Of a stretch of 64,000 bases of DNA, positions 17,803-27,948 are shown piece by piece. Origin of the DNA: Euclidia mi (lineage: Eukaryota; Arthropoda; Insecta; Lepidoptera; Erebidae); the NCBI GenBank assembly GCA_944739405.2, contig OX123205.2, positions 39,452,475 through 39,516,474 on the forward strand, written 5' to 3'. Below the pieces are notes generated by a model. The model was not told where the DNA came from. It made no database searches and was given only the letters and a program-made list of their open reading frames with translations. The stretch's first letter is position 1. Every line of letters starts with the position of its first letter. The translations under genes were made by a program, and so were the position numbers.

Positions 17803-20418
17803 ATGATATCCTATCTTGAGAGTGAGGTGGAAGATTTGTGGGTAAGTGTAGACATTTTCTCAAAAAACGTTAAACAAAAACTATTTATCGGCGGAGTATA
17901 CCTACCACCACCAGTTCACATCGACACATTAGCAATGTATACAAATAATGTGCAAAAAATTATAAATAAATATGATAACAGTACGTTAATCTTAGGAGAT
18001 TTTAATCTTAGCAGTATTTCTTGGATAATTGAAAATAATCATAATTATTTGTGTCCTGAGTGTAAAAATACTGACATAAATGCGATATTTACGGAATTTT
18101 TGTCTCTTAGTGATTTAAAACAATACAATTATATTTTAAATAGTAAGCTCAGAATTTTAGACCTCATACTAAGTAATCTGTCTGTTGAAAAGGTCGTACG
18201 CTGTAGTTTAGGTATATCACGGGAGGATCCCTTACACCCGCCTCTTGAATTTTTCTTGCCAGTAACATCAGATTGTCTGTTAGAGGGAAAAGTCGATATG
18301 AAGCCCAATTTCTTTCGAGCTGATTATGAAAAAGTTTTAAGTGCTTTAATGTCCGTAGAATGGAAACGTGATTTTGAAGCTTGCTCTTCGGTTGACGAAA
18401 TGTTAGATGTTTTTTACGATATATTAAAACGAATTATATTAACAACTATCCCTTTGAAAACAATAAACAGCAAGAAATATCCCCCCTGGTATTCACATGA
18501 CCTTAAACGTCTATATAAACAAAAATACAAATACCACGCTCGTTTCAAAAAATATAATAATCCGTTAGATTTAGTACACTTTGAAAAACTAAGAGAAGAT
18601 TGCAAAATACTGAGAATGACATGTTATAAGAAATACTTAGCTCATATAGAGAGCGGAATCACTAGGAATCCCAAATTATTCTGGTCATTTATTAAAAGTA
18701 AGAGAAAAGGCAGCAGTTCATATCCAATTCAAATGCAGCACAACGATAAAATCGCAAGAAATGGAGATGATATTTGTAATTTGTTCAGCGAGAATTTTTC
18801 ACAGGCTTTTAATCAGTCAACAAATAGCTCTTACAATTCGAATACACATACGGTTAGTGTATCGGTATCGGCATCACTGTGTAAATTAAAGTTCACTACC
18901 GAGGAAGTATATAAAGACCTAACTGCATTAAATGAAACTAAAGGAGCGAGAAGTGATGGTATTCCGCCTGTATTCATAAAGCGCTGCGCAAAATCACTAG
19001 CTGACCCACTTCAACAAATTTTTAACAGATCTATATGTGAAGGGACCTTCCCAAATAAGTGGAAAGAAGCTCTGGTGGTGCCTATATTTAAAACCGGCGA
19101 AAAACACCTTGTTAAGAATTACAGACCAATTTCAATCCTAATTACTTTTGGCAAAATATTTGAAAAACTTGTAACGAAACACTTAATGTGGTACCTTAAA
19201 CAACATTTTACCGAACATCAGCATGGTTTCATAAAATCGCGATCCACTAACACTAACCTACTATGCTTCATATCTGCCGTATCCGAGTGTCTGGATAAAC
19301 GTATTCCAGTTGACGCAATCTACACAGATTTTAGCAAGGCGTTCGATAAAGTGGACCACAACCTCCTCACAGAAAAGCTTGCATGGTTAGGTATCGATGG
19401 ACCATTGATTAGGTGGTTCAATTCTTACTTAAAAGACAGAACTTCTAAAGTAGTAATAAATGGGTACTCTTCTTCTAGTTACAAGGCCACCTCTGGAATT
19501 CCTCAGGGATCTCATCTAGGTCCAATCCTCTTCAACGTTTTTATTAATGACATAGTTAATTGCTTTCAACACTCAAGATTTTTTTTATTTGCGGACGACT
19601 TAAAGATCATGAAACCAATCAAGACCGATGTAGATGTTAAAATGTTACAGGATGACATCAGCCGACTATCAAACTGGTGTAAAGAAAATAAAATGCAGTT
19701 AAACACAAGTAAATGTCATCATATTCAATTCAGTCGTAATAAACATATACGTGATAATACCTATAAAATAGATGACGTCCATTTAAACAAGGTTACCGCT
19801 ATTCGAGATTTAGGAGTCCAACTAGACAGTACACTAAAATATGATGTTCACATTTTAAATACAGTTGCAAGTGCTTTTAAGGTACTCGGGTTTGTCTTAC
19901 GTAACTGCAAAGGTTTCAAAAAATCAACCACTAAAGTAAAATTATTTAACTCACTCGTACGTCCCATCTTAGAGTATGGCTCAGTCGTATGGAATCCTCA
20001 TTACGACGTATACACAAAACGTTTGGAGAGTGTGCAAAGGCGCTTCCTTTATCACCTAAGCTACGGCGACCAACTAGCAAAACAAATGCCGAGTTACACA
20101 GCACGGTTGACGCATTACAAATTAAAGACTTTGGCAAGCCGCAGAATGAAACTAGATTCCATATTCCTACATAAGATACTCAGTGGTGCCACAGACTGTA
20201 GTGAGTTGTTGAGTGCCTTAAATATAAAAACGCCTATTCGTATCCCAAGAAAGTCTAATTATAACTTATTTGATATTCCGCTCTCTAAAACTAACCTGGG
20301 TCATTACGCTGCTTTGCCAAGGATTTGTAGACTGTACAATACTATATCAAAGGCTCATGATATTGATATTACTGCGTCATTACCAAAATATAAGAGGCTA
20401 CTGGAAAAATATTTTTAA
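17803..20418 (+). CDS. LINE ORF2: partial endonuclease plus reverse transcriptase, 871 aa
   Basis: The frame encodes the rear half of an APE-type endonuclease (GDFN at residues 65-68, then EDPLHPPLEF, the expected catalytic His region) and a full reverse transcriptase. RT motifs: RPIS block near residue 440, YTDFSKAFDKVD at 507-518 with the first catalytic Asp at 509, SGIPQGSHLGPILFN starting at 564, and FADD at 596-599 with the catalytic Asp pair. No RNase H follows, and the frame ends LLEKYF. This pattern fits the CR1/Jockey group; I cannot pick the exact clade without a tree. The full protein would normally be several hundred residues longer at the N-terminus with the start of the endonuclease, so this copy is 5'-truncated. 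The ATG at 17803 is not the native start: it lies in the target duplication. The absence of stops or frameshifts over 2.6 kb means a recent insertion. In the cell such enzymes nick DNA and copy the LINE RNA in place. Confidence 0.9.
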   Translation: MISYLESEVEDLWVSVDIFSKNVKQKLFIGGVYLPPPVHIDTLAMYTNNVQKIINKYDNSTLILGDFNLSSISWIIENNHNYLCPECKNTDINAIFTEFLSLSDLKQYNYILNSKLRILDLILSNLSVEKVVRCSLGISREDPLHPPLEFFLPVTSDCLLEGKVDMKPNFFRADYEKVLSALMSVEWKRDFEACSSVDEMLDVFYDILKRIILTTIPLKTINSKKYPPWYSHDLKRLYKQKYKYHARFKKYNNPLDLVHFEKLREDCKILRMTCYKKYLAHIESGITRNPKLFWSFIKSKRKGSSSYPIQMQHNDKIARNGDDICNLFSENFSQAFNQSTNSSYNSNTHTVSVSVSASLCKLKFTTEEVYKDLTALNETKGARSDGIPPVFIKRCAKSLADPLQQIFNRSICEGTFPNKWKEALVVPIFKTGEKHLVKNYRPISILITFGKIFEKLVTKHLMWYLKQHFTEHQHGFIKSRSTNTNLLCFISAVSECLDKRIPVDAIYTDFSKAFDKVDHNLLTEKLAWLGIDGPLIRWFNSYLKDRTSKVVINGYSSSSYKATSGIPQGSHLGPILFNVFINDIVNCFQHSRFFLFADDLKIMKPIKTDVDVKMLQDDISRLSNWCKENKMQLNTSKCHHIQFSRNKHIRDNTYKIDDVHLNKVTAIRDLGVQLDSTLKYDVHILNTVASAFKVLGFVLRNCKGFKKSTTKVKLFNSLVRPILEYGSVVWNPHYDVYTKRLESVQRRFLYHLSYGDQLAKQMPSYTARLTHYKLKTLASRRMKLDSIFLHKILSGATDCSELLSALNIKTPIRIPRKSNYNLFDIPLSKTNLGHYAALPRICRLYNTISKAHDIDITASLPKYKRLLEKYF

Positions 20419-20733
20419 AGTTTTATATTGTTTTGTGTCCCGTTTGATTTATTCTTATTTATTATCATTAAGTTGTTCATTAAAATTTGCACGGTTAAGT
20501 TTTATATTATATGCTTTTGTAAGTTTTTCTTTTTTATTGTAATATTATTATGTTGCTCATTAACTGTATTTGTATTAGGTTAGCTTTTATGTTATAGTGC
20601 ATGCTGTGGTCTCCTATAACTGAAGGAGTGCACTGTTCAAAACTCTTGGTTGTATAATATGTCTGTGTTTGTGTATATTCTTTGTTGGAGATCCAAAATA
20701 AATAAAATAAAAATAAAAATAAAATAAAAATAG
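17808..20733 (+). mobile_element. 5'-truncated LINE insertion with CCATGAT target duplication
   Basis: CCATGAT occurs at 17801-17807 and again at 20734-20740. The 3' UTR (20419-20700) is followed by AATAAA-rich tail units ending near 20730. Truncation inside the endonuclease, an A-rich tail and a short target duplication are the standard outcome of target-primed reverse transcription. Confidence 0.8.
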
Positions 20734-20803
20734 CCATGATGCTCGCTAAGACGCCTTTGTTTGTTTTTCTGTAATGTAATATTCGCAAGAATAATCAATA
20801 CAA

Positions 20804-21175
20804 GCAGCGATAGCCTAGTGGAGATACCAACAGACTGCCATGCAGAGGGTATCGGGTTCGAATCCACGCCGCGCACCAATGACTTTTCCGAGTTAAGTGC
20901 GTATTAAATTGTTAATTATCGCTTGTCTCGTGCCTCGGAGAGCACGTTAAGCCGTCGCTCCCGGTTGTCATGAAGATCTTTGACAGTCGTTACAGGGCGT
21001 CAGTACCTTTCTAAATAAACTGACACTAGTCTAAACCATGGAATATCGCTATCCCTTCGGGTTGCGGAGGTCAGACAGGCAGTCGCTCTGTGGAAAAGCT
21101 AATATTCAGCCAAATCCGGTTAGACTAGTAAGCGGACCCCAGACTGAAACTGGGATAACGCTAAGAGAAAGAAGA
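20804..21175 (+). repeat. SINE-B, full length
   Basis: A box TAGCCTAGTGG, B box GGTTCGAATCC, body GACTTTTCCGAGTTAAGTGC and GTGCCTCGGAGAGCACG, then CTATCCCTTCGGGTTGCGG and the end GGATAACGCTAAGAG. Together with 56804 it is the reference copy for the family in this window. Confidence 0.85.
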
Positions 21176-21540
21176 TCAATACAGGTGAATGCTCAAGTGT
21201 ATCAGCGCCTTAACGCAAAAGTAATACACTAAATCCATCCGAAAGTTTTGATCAACCGTGAGTCGATAGCCGATGCAAGCCGTTGACATCAACTCATACC
21301 ATCCAGAATTAGCAGCAAGTATTCGCCGAAAACACTTCAGATTAATAACACTGGTACTTTTGGCTCCTTATCAAATACTAATTGTGAACCAAATGTACTT
21401 GCATTGTATGATGAGATTTTTATGCATGTGTTCTTGGGGAATGCTGGGCGCGACCTGTGCATGTTTCTGGTTTGATGGCTCGTTTTATAATTGAACTGCG
21501 ATGGGTGTGTGGCATTCTTTTGCGAATATCGGTAGTTTGT

Positions 21541-21867
21541 TTGCTTTTCGTGTGAGTTTGTGGCCAACTCTTGACCTTGTGGTGACGGATTAAGAATACG
21601 GATTGTCACCACCCCATATCATCCCATGGGTGTCGTAAGAGCCGACAGAGGGAGTATATTATGCAGAGAACAGCACTGTAAGAGAAGAAAAACCGTTTGG
21701 CCAGCGTGGTATATTAGGCCAATTCCTCCTTTCAAAGGCGTAGTCAAGCAGTGGACTGTTAGAGGCTGATGATGATGTGTGGCCAACTCTAGTGTCGGAG
21801 CCTCCGACATGGCCTAACGATTCTTATCCTGAGACAAGAACCGGGACCGACAGCTTTACGTGCCCTC
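21541..21867 (-). repeat. SINE-E, 5'-truncated, split by SINE-D
   Basis: The segments TTCGTGTGAGTTTGTGGCC (left of the insert) and GGCCAACTCTAGTGTCGG to CAGCTTTACGTGCCCTCC (right) are SINE-E body. The 5S-like head is missing, so the copy is truncated at its 5' end. Confidence 0.7.
21572..21777 (+). repeat. SINE-D nested in SINE-E, 13-bp target duplication
   Basis: Flanked by TGTGGCCAACTCT at 21559-21571 and 21778-21790. It contains GACGGATTAAGAATACGG, GGGTGTCGTAAGAGCCGAC, GGCCAGCGTGGTATATTAGG and ends GAGGCTGATGATGATG. No A or B box is seen, so it is probably 5'-truncated. Confidence 0.85.
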
Positions 21868-22086
21868 CATTTGTAGTTTGAACTACTGTGATTGATGTAC
21901 TAGTAGCACATATTGCTTTTATGTTTTTCTCAATAGCAATTTGATTCGAGTAATTGCAGTACACTGATTCTGATAAACACAACGGCCGTCCCGTCTAAAT
22001 GATGGGGGATATATTTCTGTCAAAAAGAAGTACCTATTTCTTTTTACACTTGATTGTTGTGTAAAAAAAAATTATGCTTAAAAAAA

Positions 22087-22348
22087 CATCATCATCCTCT
22101 TAGCGTTATCCCAGTTTAAATCGGGGGTCCGCTTTCTAGTCTAACCGGATTTGGCTGAATGTTAGCTTTTCCACAGAGCGACTGCCTGTCTGACTTCCGC
22201 AACCCGAAGGGATAGCGATATTCCATGGTATAGACTAATGTCAGTTTATTAGAAGGTTCTGACGCCCTGTAACGATTGTCAAAGATCTTCAGGACAACCG
22301 GGACCGACGGCTTAACGTGCTCTCCGAGCCACGGGACAAGCGATAATT
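22087..22348 (-). repeat. SINE-B tail and body (head missing)
   Basis: Starts at the left with the reversed tail ATCATCATCCTCTTAGCG, then GTTAGCTTTTCCACAGAGCG, AACCCGAAGGGATAGCG and ends GACAAGCGATAATTAAC. The copy is 5'-truncated in front of the tRNA-like head. Confidence 0.8.
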
Positions 22349-22349
22349 A

Positions 22350-23715
22350 ACAAAAAAAACATGTTACACTATAATATTGACACCTTATGACGATATTAGC
22401 GTTTGCAATGGTAGCTTTCTTTACAAACTTGACTATTTTAAAATATAATGAAGTCGCGTAAATAATTATTAGACCGTTGGTCGACAAATACCCTACGACA
22501 ATACCTAGTATACCGTAAAAGTAATGTCATTAAATCAATACCTAGTGATGTTAAACTTCATTCTGCAATATTTTAGCCTAGCGTTACTAATAAATTGTTC
22601 ATTTAGTTACGAGCGGATGCTGGTACTCCCACATCTGCGTTTACAATTTTCACGCGAACTCATCTAAACGTTCGTGTTTAACGATCGTTTTAGCGCCGGC
22701 GCCGTACTTTCAGGTAGGGAAAACTATATTTGGACGTTTTGTAAAGTTAGTTACGCATTTATGACCTATTGTAGGTGTATGCTGTAGGGGGAATTTCAGA
22801 GAATTACTTCAGAACCGTTCTTGGGATGGTGGGTACTGATTATTATTTGAGGGTATTTTTAAACGGTTGTTTTAATGGTTAAAATGTGCTGTAGGGCTTA
22901 GGTGGTTAAACGAATGCGGTTTTAAAATACACTATGGACTAAATATAGCTGAAAATAGCGTAGGTCTTGTCTAAGTAAAAGTTATTATCTGTAACTAAAG
23001 CAATTCTTTTCTAAAGCATCAGCAGTTTCGTTGAAGCAAAAGTATCGATGACTGATGGTTTAATAAGTGTCAATCTAAAATTGGGTCTAGTGTATTATTT
23101 ATTAAGACCTCTGAAGTATTTGACACGGAAAAGCTAAAACGATATGCGAAAATAACGTATGCTTTAGTAGCTCTATAATATTGGCGCAATACACTATTTT
23201 ATCATTCCAACTAGGCAAAAGATCTGCTTGACTGAAATCTGAAGTTGACCGTGTGTATCGTACCATTTTGCCCAAATAAACGATGAAGTCGCGAAAGCTC
23301 GTGATCTCTGTTTCGACCACTATAGATAAGCAACCGTGACGATAGAAAACAACCGGCAGGACGAAACGTCTGACGTCATTCGTGTTGAGGTCATTGACCG
23401 ATGTAATGGCGATGCCTTCGCGTGGTTGCGGTCATTCAGGAGCTGATGTCATTTCAACTTCTATTACTGGTGTTACGTAGATGGAACAAATCTGGAGACA
23501 TGTAATCAAAGGGTAAAGGACCTTTAAAAGGTCGTGAATGGAACTTCGTTGAAAGTTCTGAAGGCAAACTTTGTCTTACTCATCTGTCTGTATACATAAA
23601 GTTCTTGCGTTACAGACTAAATAGAATCTATAATCTATGAATGAAAAACTGTTTGCACAAACAACGCTAATATGATCAGAATGCTTTGCAAATGTAGAAA
23701 ACATTATCAATCATG
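22350..23715. other. No recognisable gene
   Basis: AT-rich DNA with occasional GC words (AGCGCCGGCGCCGTAC at 22692). The open frame at 23102-23320 on the minus strand has no domain. At 23591-23622 there is a fragment CATAAAGTTCTTGCGTTACAG that matches the HelA 5' end. Confidence 0.4.
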
Positions 23716-23721
23716 AATCTA

Positions 23722-24074
23722 CAGGGTGTAAAAAGACCCTTAACGAAAACTGAAACCCCACATTGTACCAATCATTACGAACATTTTTTACTTCGGCACC
23801 ATACCTGGAAAATTACTGGATCAAAATCGATGCATTTACCCCGCCAACCTGTTTTATAGATGTCAGCATAGGACATCTATATGGATATGTCAGCATAGGA
23901 CATGGATAAGTAGGTATTTCGAAATATACACGCGCGCAATATTAATTGCGAATTAAAAAATGTGTCTCCTTAAAAAATATATCGTTTCCCAGGTATTATT
24001 TTTGCTTAGTATGACTTGGCATGATGTCCAGAACGAGTGGACTTCGGCTTGGTGACGGGTATTGTGACACCCTG
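23722..24074. mobile_element. MITE-4 (CAGGGTGT termini, TA target)
   Basis: CAGGGTGT at 23722-23729 and ACACCCTG at 24067-24074 lie between TA dinucleotides. Similarity of the ends continues imperfectly for about 25 bp (ACCC..AC..). An internal 17-bp word ATGTCAGCATAGGACAT is repeated 27 bp apart at 23860 and 23887. It has no coding capacity. Confidence 0.65.
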
Positions 24075-24127
24075 TATATAATTTACTATCAATGTACATT
24101 TTGACAAATAAATTATTTGATTTGATA

Positions 24128-24303
24128 TGAAATTCTTTCTTTACTGACAGACAACGCACAGCCAAAACTATAAATTAATTAATTTATTTATTTATTTAAG
24201 TCACATGGACGATTGAGCACAAGAAGCTGAAATTTGGCATGGATTTTTGGCAATTCCCACGCTAACTGTGTAAAACGCGGGCGAAGCCGAGGGCTAATTC
24301 TAG
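24128..24303 (+). mobile_element. HelA-related Helitron with internal AT insertion
   Basis: TTACTGACAGACAACGCAC, GAAGCTGAAATTTGGCATGG and a 3' end CGGGCGAAGCCGAGG..CTAG before T. A short ATTTATTTATTTATTT stretch (about 24180-24200) interrupts it after ACTATAAATTAATT. Confidence 0.6.
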
Positions 24304-24341
24304 TAAGAAATAACAGTTTGACATAGTTTGTTTTTTTTTTA

Positions 24342-24598
24342 GACTGCCTCCGTGGTCCAGTGGATAGCGTATGCGACTGCTGATCGGAGGTCCCGGGGTG
24401 AGGCAAAAGTGTTACTGAGTTTTTCTGAATTCTCAGTAGCAGCTCGGAGTCTGGTGATGTGCCCGGTAACGGCAATAGGCTAGCCCCCTATAACGTGGCT
24501 CCTAAAAATGCATGGCGAAATGTGGGTGTAGTATTACACCTCTACCTACCCCCTCTACCTACCCCCTTCGGGGATACAGTTGCGAGTCTATAAAAAAA
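24342..24598 (+). repeat. SINE-A, full length
   Basis: A box TGGTCCAGTGG at about 24352, B box degraded (GTCCCGGGGTGAGG). The body and tail are complete, with a local duplication CTCTACCTACCCC CTCTACCTACCCC just before CTTCGGGG. Confidence 0.85.
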
Positions 24599-25170
24599 AT
24601 TGGCGTTGTTAAAACACTTTCATACTTATCTGATCAGTTAGTTGCTGGTTGGTTACCACATTTAGTTCGGAATAGACTATACTTTGTCTTTCTTTATTTA
24701 TTTATTGTTTGTTAGGCCGAGCGCATACATACAACTGTTGCATCGACTAAACTGTTTCGTCGAGATTGTACTTTTCGTGATTTCTTCTCAACCAAACAGT
24801 TTAGTTGATGGAAGTGCGCATACAATCGATTTTTTTATCTCCTCAAATCGACCAGTCTTTATTCAGCAACGCTCGAGTCAAGGTGTTTACAAACAATGTC
24901 AATTAACAAGAAAGTTTTAGTTTGTGCTTTGCTTTATAGAAATTTTAGAGACGTGGCGCCGCGCCGTTTCAAGTCCTTATACGAGATTGGCAGTCGTGGT
25001 CAGTCGCGGATCGACTGTTTAGTCGTTGGTCTGCGCACATCAATACAATGCAATACAAATTGAGCGCTTGATTGATAGTTGTCCAACTTTTAAATCATAA
25101 GCAAATCGATAAGCTTTTTGACTTTTTTGTCGAGCAACTATCGAGTTGACAATATGTGCGCTTTAATATA

Positions 25171-26761
25171 CACACATCAACAAAGTCTAGGGATATCTTA
25201 ATCCTAAATTATTTACGAGTTTATAGTTTAGAACCTTGTTAGTTTCCACAAAAAGTTTATATACAGATTAAAACCTCTTTTATTCTATTTTCAAAATTTG
25301 AACATGGAAAGAAAAAAAACAAAATAATAAACAAAATATGGCGGCAAATTTGCTAGTAATTCGTTACATTAAAGAAAGTTAAAACTTTTTTATTATAATT
25401 ATTAATGAAAAGGGTTTTTAATTGTTTTTCTTTTTTAATTTAACGTGACGTACGAACTTTAAAAGTCATGTCACGTCGTCATTTGAGTCGAGATGAAATG
25501 TTACGAGCCGTGGGCATGTTAGAAAATGGTGCAATTCAACGCGTCGTTGCTGAGGCCCTACATACCAGTCAAAATGTGATATCAAGGTTGTGGTCACGTT
25601 ATCGCAGTACTGGAGATGTGGCCGAACAGCACACAGGTAGATATCGTGTTACTACGCAGAGACAGGATCGATTTCTCCAAATGACCGCCAGAAGACAACC
25701 CAATATCACAGCGCTGCAACTAGTGCAAAGGCTCCAGGAGGACCACCAGCTGCTGGTAAGCGACCAAACCGTGCGAAGAAGGTTACATGAAGTTGATCTT
25801 CATGCTCGAAGACCATTGCGTGTTCCAGCATTGCGACGTGGCAATCGCGGTCGGCGGCTTTCGTGGGCTCGGGAGCATTTACCATGGAGTGACGAACAAT
25901 GGTCTTTGGTGCTGTTCACCGATGAGTCCCGGTTTGGGTTTCACCCGGATTCACGAAGAACACGCGTTTGGAGAGCTCCAGGGAGAGTTAGCCGTCTACG
26001 GCACCCTCAGGAGGTCCACCCATACCAAGGCGGGACAATCATGGTGTGGGCAGGAATTCGTCTTGGCGGACGAACCCAACTCGTTTGGATCCAAGGCAGC
26101 ATGACTGCACAAAAATACCACAAGGAGGTAGTAGAGCCCGTTATTGTCCCACACAGAACTCAAATAGGCCATGAATTTCTACTCATGCACGATAATGCTC
26201 CTTGCCATACGGCGCGGCTGGTATCGACCGCTCTCCGAGAGCACGATATTCAAGTTTTGGATTGGCCTGCACAGTCGCCCGACTTAAATCCTATCGAGCA
26301 TGCCTGGGACATGTTACAACGAAAAGCTTTGAGAGATTTTCCACCAAATTTGACGACTGAACAACAACTTTACGAACACTTGCAAAGGACATGGGACCTC
26401 ATACCGCAGCAAGACATTGACAATTTAATTTTAAGTATTAACAATCGATGTCGATGTGTAATCAATGTAAGAGGTGGCAACACTGATTATTAATGATTAG
26501 ATTTTACAAGATTTTTTCCATTTTTATTAAAATTAATAGTTTTTTAAGAAGAAATGTTTGTTGTTATCATACTAATTTTCCATGATGATTAAAAAAATTA
26601 ATGTTTTTATTTAAAACAAAAAAAAACACGAAATGTTTTTTATTTTTATTAAAGACCTTAAAATAATCTATGATTCTTCTATTTACTGTATCAGAAAATT
26701 CTTCATAGATTTTTAGATATTTGATGAAATATAAAATATCCCTAGACTTTGTTGATGTGTG
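25171..26761 (+). mobile_element. Tc1-like transposon, apparently complete (1,591 bp)
   Basis: Perfect 26-bp terminal inverted repeats (CACACATCAACAAAGTCTAG then GGATAT; 25171-25196 and 26736-26761) lie between TA dinucleotides at 25169-25170 and 26762-26763. It contains one uninterrupted transposase gene. Perfect ends, target duplication and intact gene together indicate a young, possibly mobile copy. Confidence 0.92.
25468..26493 (+). CDS. Tc1-family DD34E transposase, 341 aa
   Basis: The ATG at 25468 gives MSRRHLSRDEMLRAVGMLEN. Residues 1-60 form the first helix-turn-helix (paired-like) DNA-binding half and about 60-125 the second, arginine-rich (VRRRLHEVDLHARRPLRVP). The catalytic DDE domain follows: D152 in LFTDESRFGF, D242 in LLMHDNAPCH, E277 in DLNPIEHAWD. 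There are 34 residues between the last Asp and Glu, the Tc1 (DD34E) spacing, and the length is typical for the family (about 340). It would bind the 26-bp ends, excise the element and insert it at TA. There are no stops or frameshifts. The 5' leader of about 300 bp is AT-rich with no clear TATA element, so regulation cannot be read. Catalytic activity is inferred, not shown. Confidence 0.95.
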   Translation: MSRRHLSRDEMLRAVGMLENGAIQRVVAEALHTSQNVISRLWSRYRSTGDVAEQHTGRYRVTTQRQDRFLQMTARRQPNITALQLVQRLQEDHQLLVSDQTVRRRLHEVDLHARRPLRVPALRRGNRGRRLSWAREHLPWSDEQWSLVLFTDESRFGFHPDSRRTRVWRAPGRVSRLRHPQEVHPYQGGTIMVWAGIRLGGRTQLVWIQGSMTAQKYHKEVVEPVIVPHRTQIGHEFLLMHDNAPCHTARLVSTALREHDIQVLDWPAQSPDLNPIEHAWDMLQRKALRDFPPNLTTEQQLYEHLQRTWDLIPQQDIDNLILSINNRCRCVINVRGGNTDY

Positions 26762-26833
26762 TATTCTTTTAAACATATGATACACAACAAAATAGTTGTT
26801 CAACTAAAAGTTGTTTGTATGCGCTAGCCCTTA

Positions 26834-27300
26834 GAAGACGAAAACGATCACATTGATAAATCGCGAACACTCAAATATTCTGTCAATGGTTTCCTTTTCA
26901 TCTCGTGAATGAAACGAAACGTTTATTACACACAAAACGTTCGCGAAAATGTATCTTTACATTCACGCACCAAATATATACGGAGTGTCGGCGTTTTTTG
27001 GTTTTCGTCTTATTTCGTTTACATTACCCGTTTAGTTTGCGAGTCACTTCTTGTAAGCGATCTATAATCTTCAATGTACGTCTTTTCCCGTTTTCGAACG
27101 GGAAGGAAATTTTTAAGAAGTAATTTGTTATGTAACGTATCAATGAATTTATTTTGTATAATGTTTTCTATATTTGCAAAGCTTTTAGATGTTATTAGTG
27201 TTGATTGTGTAAACAATATTTCATTGATGGATTCGTATTCAATGATGGCAGTAAATGCGTGTTTTCTTGCACGGGTTTACTTGCTACTTGGTTACAATTG
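26834..27300. other. No recognisable gene
   Basis: AT-rich. Short frames overlap on both strands (27074-27301 plus, 27216-27019 minus) without domain support. The plus frame only grows long because it runs into the SINE-A at 27302. Confidence 0.4.
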
Positions 27301-27301
27301 T

Positions 27302-27534
27302 CAACATACATACATACATACATACATACATAACGTCACGCCTTTTATCCCCGAAGGGGTAGGCAGAGGTGTATTTCTACACCCACTTTTCGCCAGATAT
27401 ACTTTAGTCCCACGTAATAAGGGGCGAGCCTATTGCCGTACCGGGCACATTTCCAGACTCCGTGCTGCTACTGAGAATTTCGTGACAGAAAAACCCAATA
27501 ACACTGCCCGACCCAGGAATCGAAGAAGAAGTCG
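27302..27534 (-). repeat. SINE-A with CATA-repeat tail
   Basis: On the minus strand the tail ends in seven or so TATG units (27303-27330). The body GCACGGAGTCTGG and CTACCCCTTCGGGG is intact. The head stops at the B box (..TCGATTCCTGGG). Confidence 0.8.
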
Positions 27535-27535
27535 T

Positions 27536-27655
27536 ATAGGGTTTGATGTCGAGTTTTCCGTCTCTACGCAAAGATTGTATTTGCATCGTGTTGTCCCTTA
27601 GTCGCCTCTTACGACACCCACGGGAAGATAGGGGGTGGTGACACTTGTATTCTAT
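27536..27655 (-). repeat. SINE-D fragment abutting SINE-A
   Basis: The minus strand carries CCACCCCCTATCTTCCCGTG-type sequence, GGTGTCGTAAGAGGCGAC and ACGGAAAACTCGACATC, matching the 5' part of SINE-D at 34566. The junction with SINE-A at about 27535 (AATCGA|AGAAGAAG) is clean. This could be a composite element or an insertion. Confidence 0.6.
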
Positions 27656-27883
27656 GCCGTCAACCACATGGCACTCTCAATTTTCAATTAAAATAAACCA
27701 TTGTCAATTTTCTCATAAACTTGGTATTGCATTACAAAATGTTCGTAAGAGCAAAGACATTTTTTTTCTCGTTCAACTTGTTGTGAACGTGTTTTTACAA
27801 ACACATTTTGGTCTGCAGACGTGACAGCTATTAAGTATGTGCTCGTGCCAGCTATTGTAAATGCCACTATTAACAAACTTTTG

Positions 27884-27947
27884 AAACTATTCCTAAGTTC
27901 CTTCGCTTTTAGCCACTGCAGAAAGCGAAGGAACTTAGGAATAGTTT
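27884..27947. repeat. Perfect 26-bp inverted repeat (hairpin)
   Basis: The arms AAACTATTCCTAAGTTCCTT.. (27884-27909) and 27922-27947 are perfectly complementary, with a 12-base loop. It is not a transposon end that I recognise. Confidence 0.85.
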
Positions 27948-27948
27948 T

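Larger units (their letters stand above)
24715..26830. mobile_element. MITE-5 (TTA-flanked, GCGCATACA termini), carrying a nested Tc1
   Basis: The left end GGCCGAGCGCATACATACAA and the right end, read inward, GGGCTAGCGCATACAAACAA form an imperfect inverted repeat of about 25 bp, with TTA on both outer sides (24712-24714 and 26831-26833). Without the Tc1 insert it is about 0.5 kb. The interior contains three more TGCGCA or TGCGC words (24813, 25022, 25156). Termini and TTA target suggest a PIF/Harbinger-type element; no transposase of that type is present. Confidence 0.7.

Noticed and set aside
17669..17863. Minus-strand frame with TDRQ repeats
   Set aside because: It is the CTGT microsatellite read as codons.
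21038..21232. 64-residue plus frame
   Set aside because: Lies wholly within the 3' half of a full-length SINE-B.
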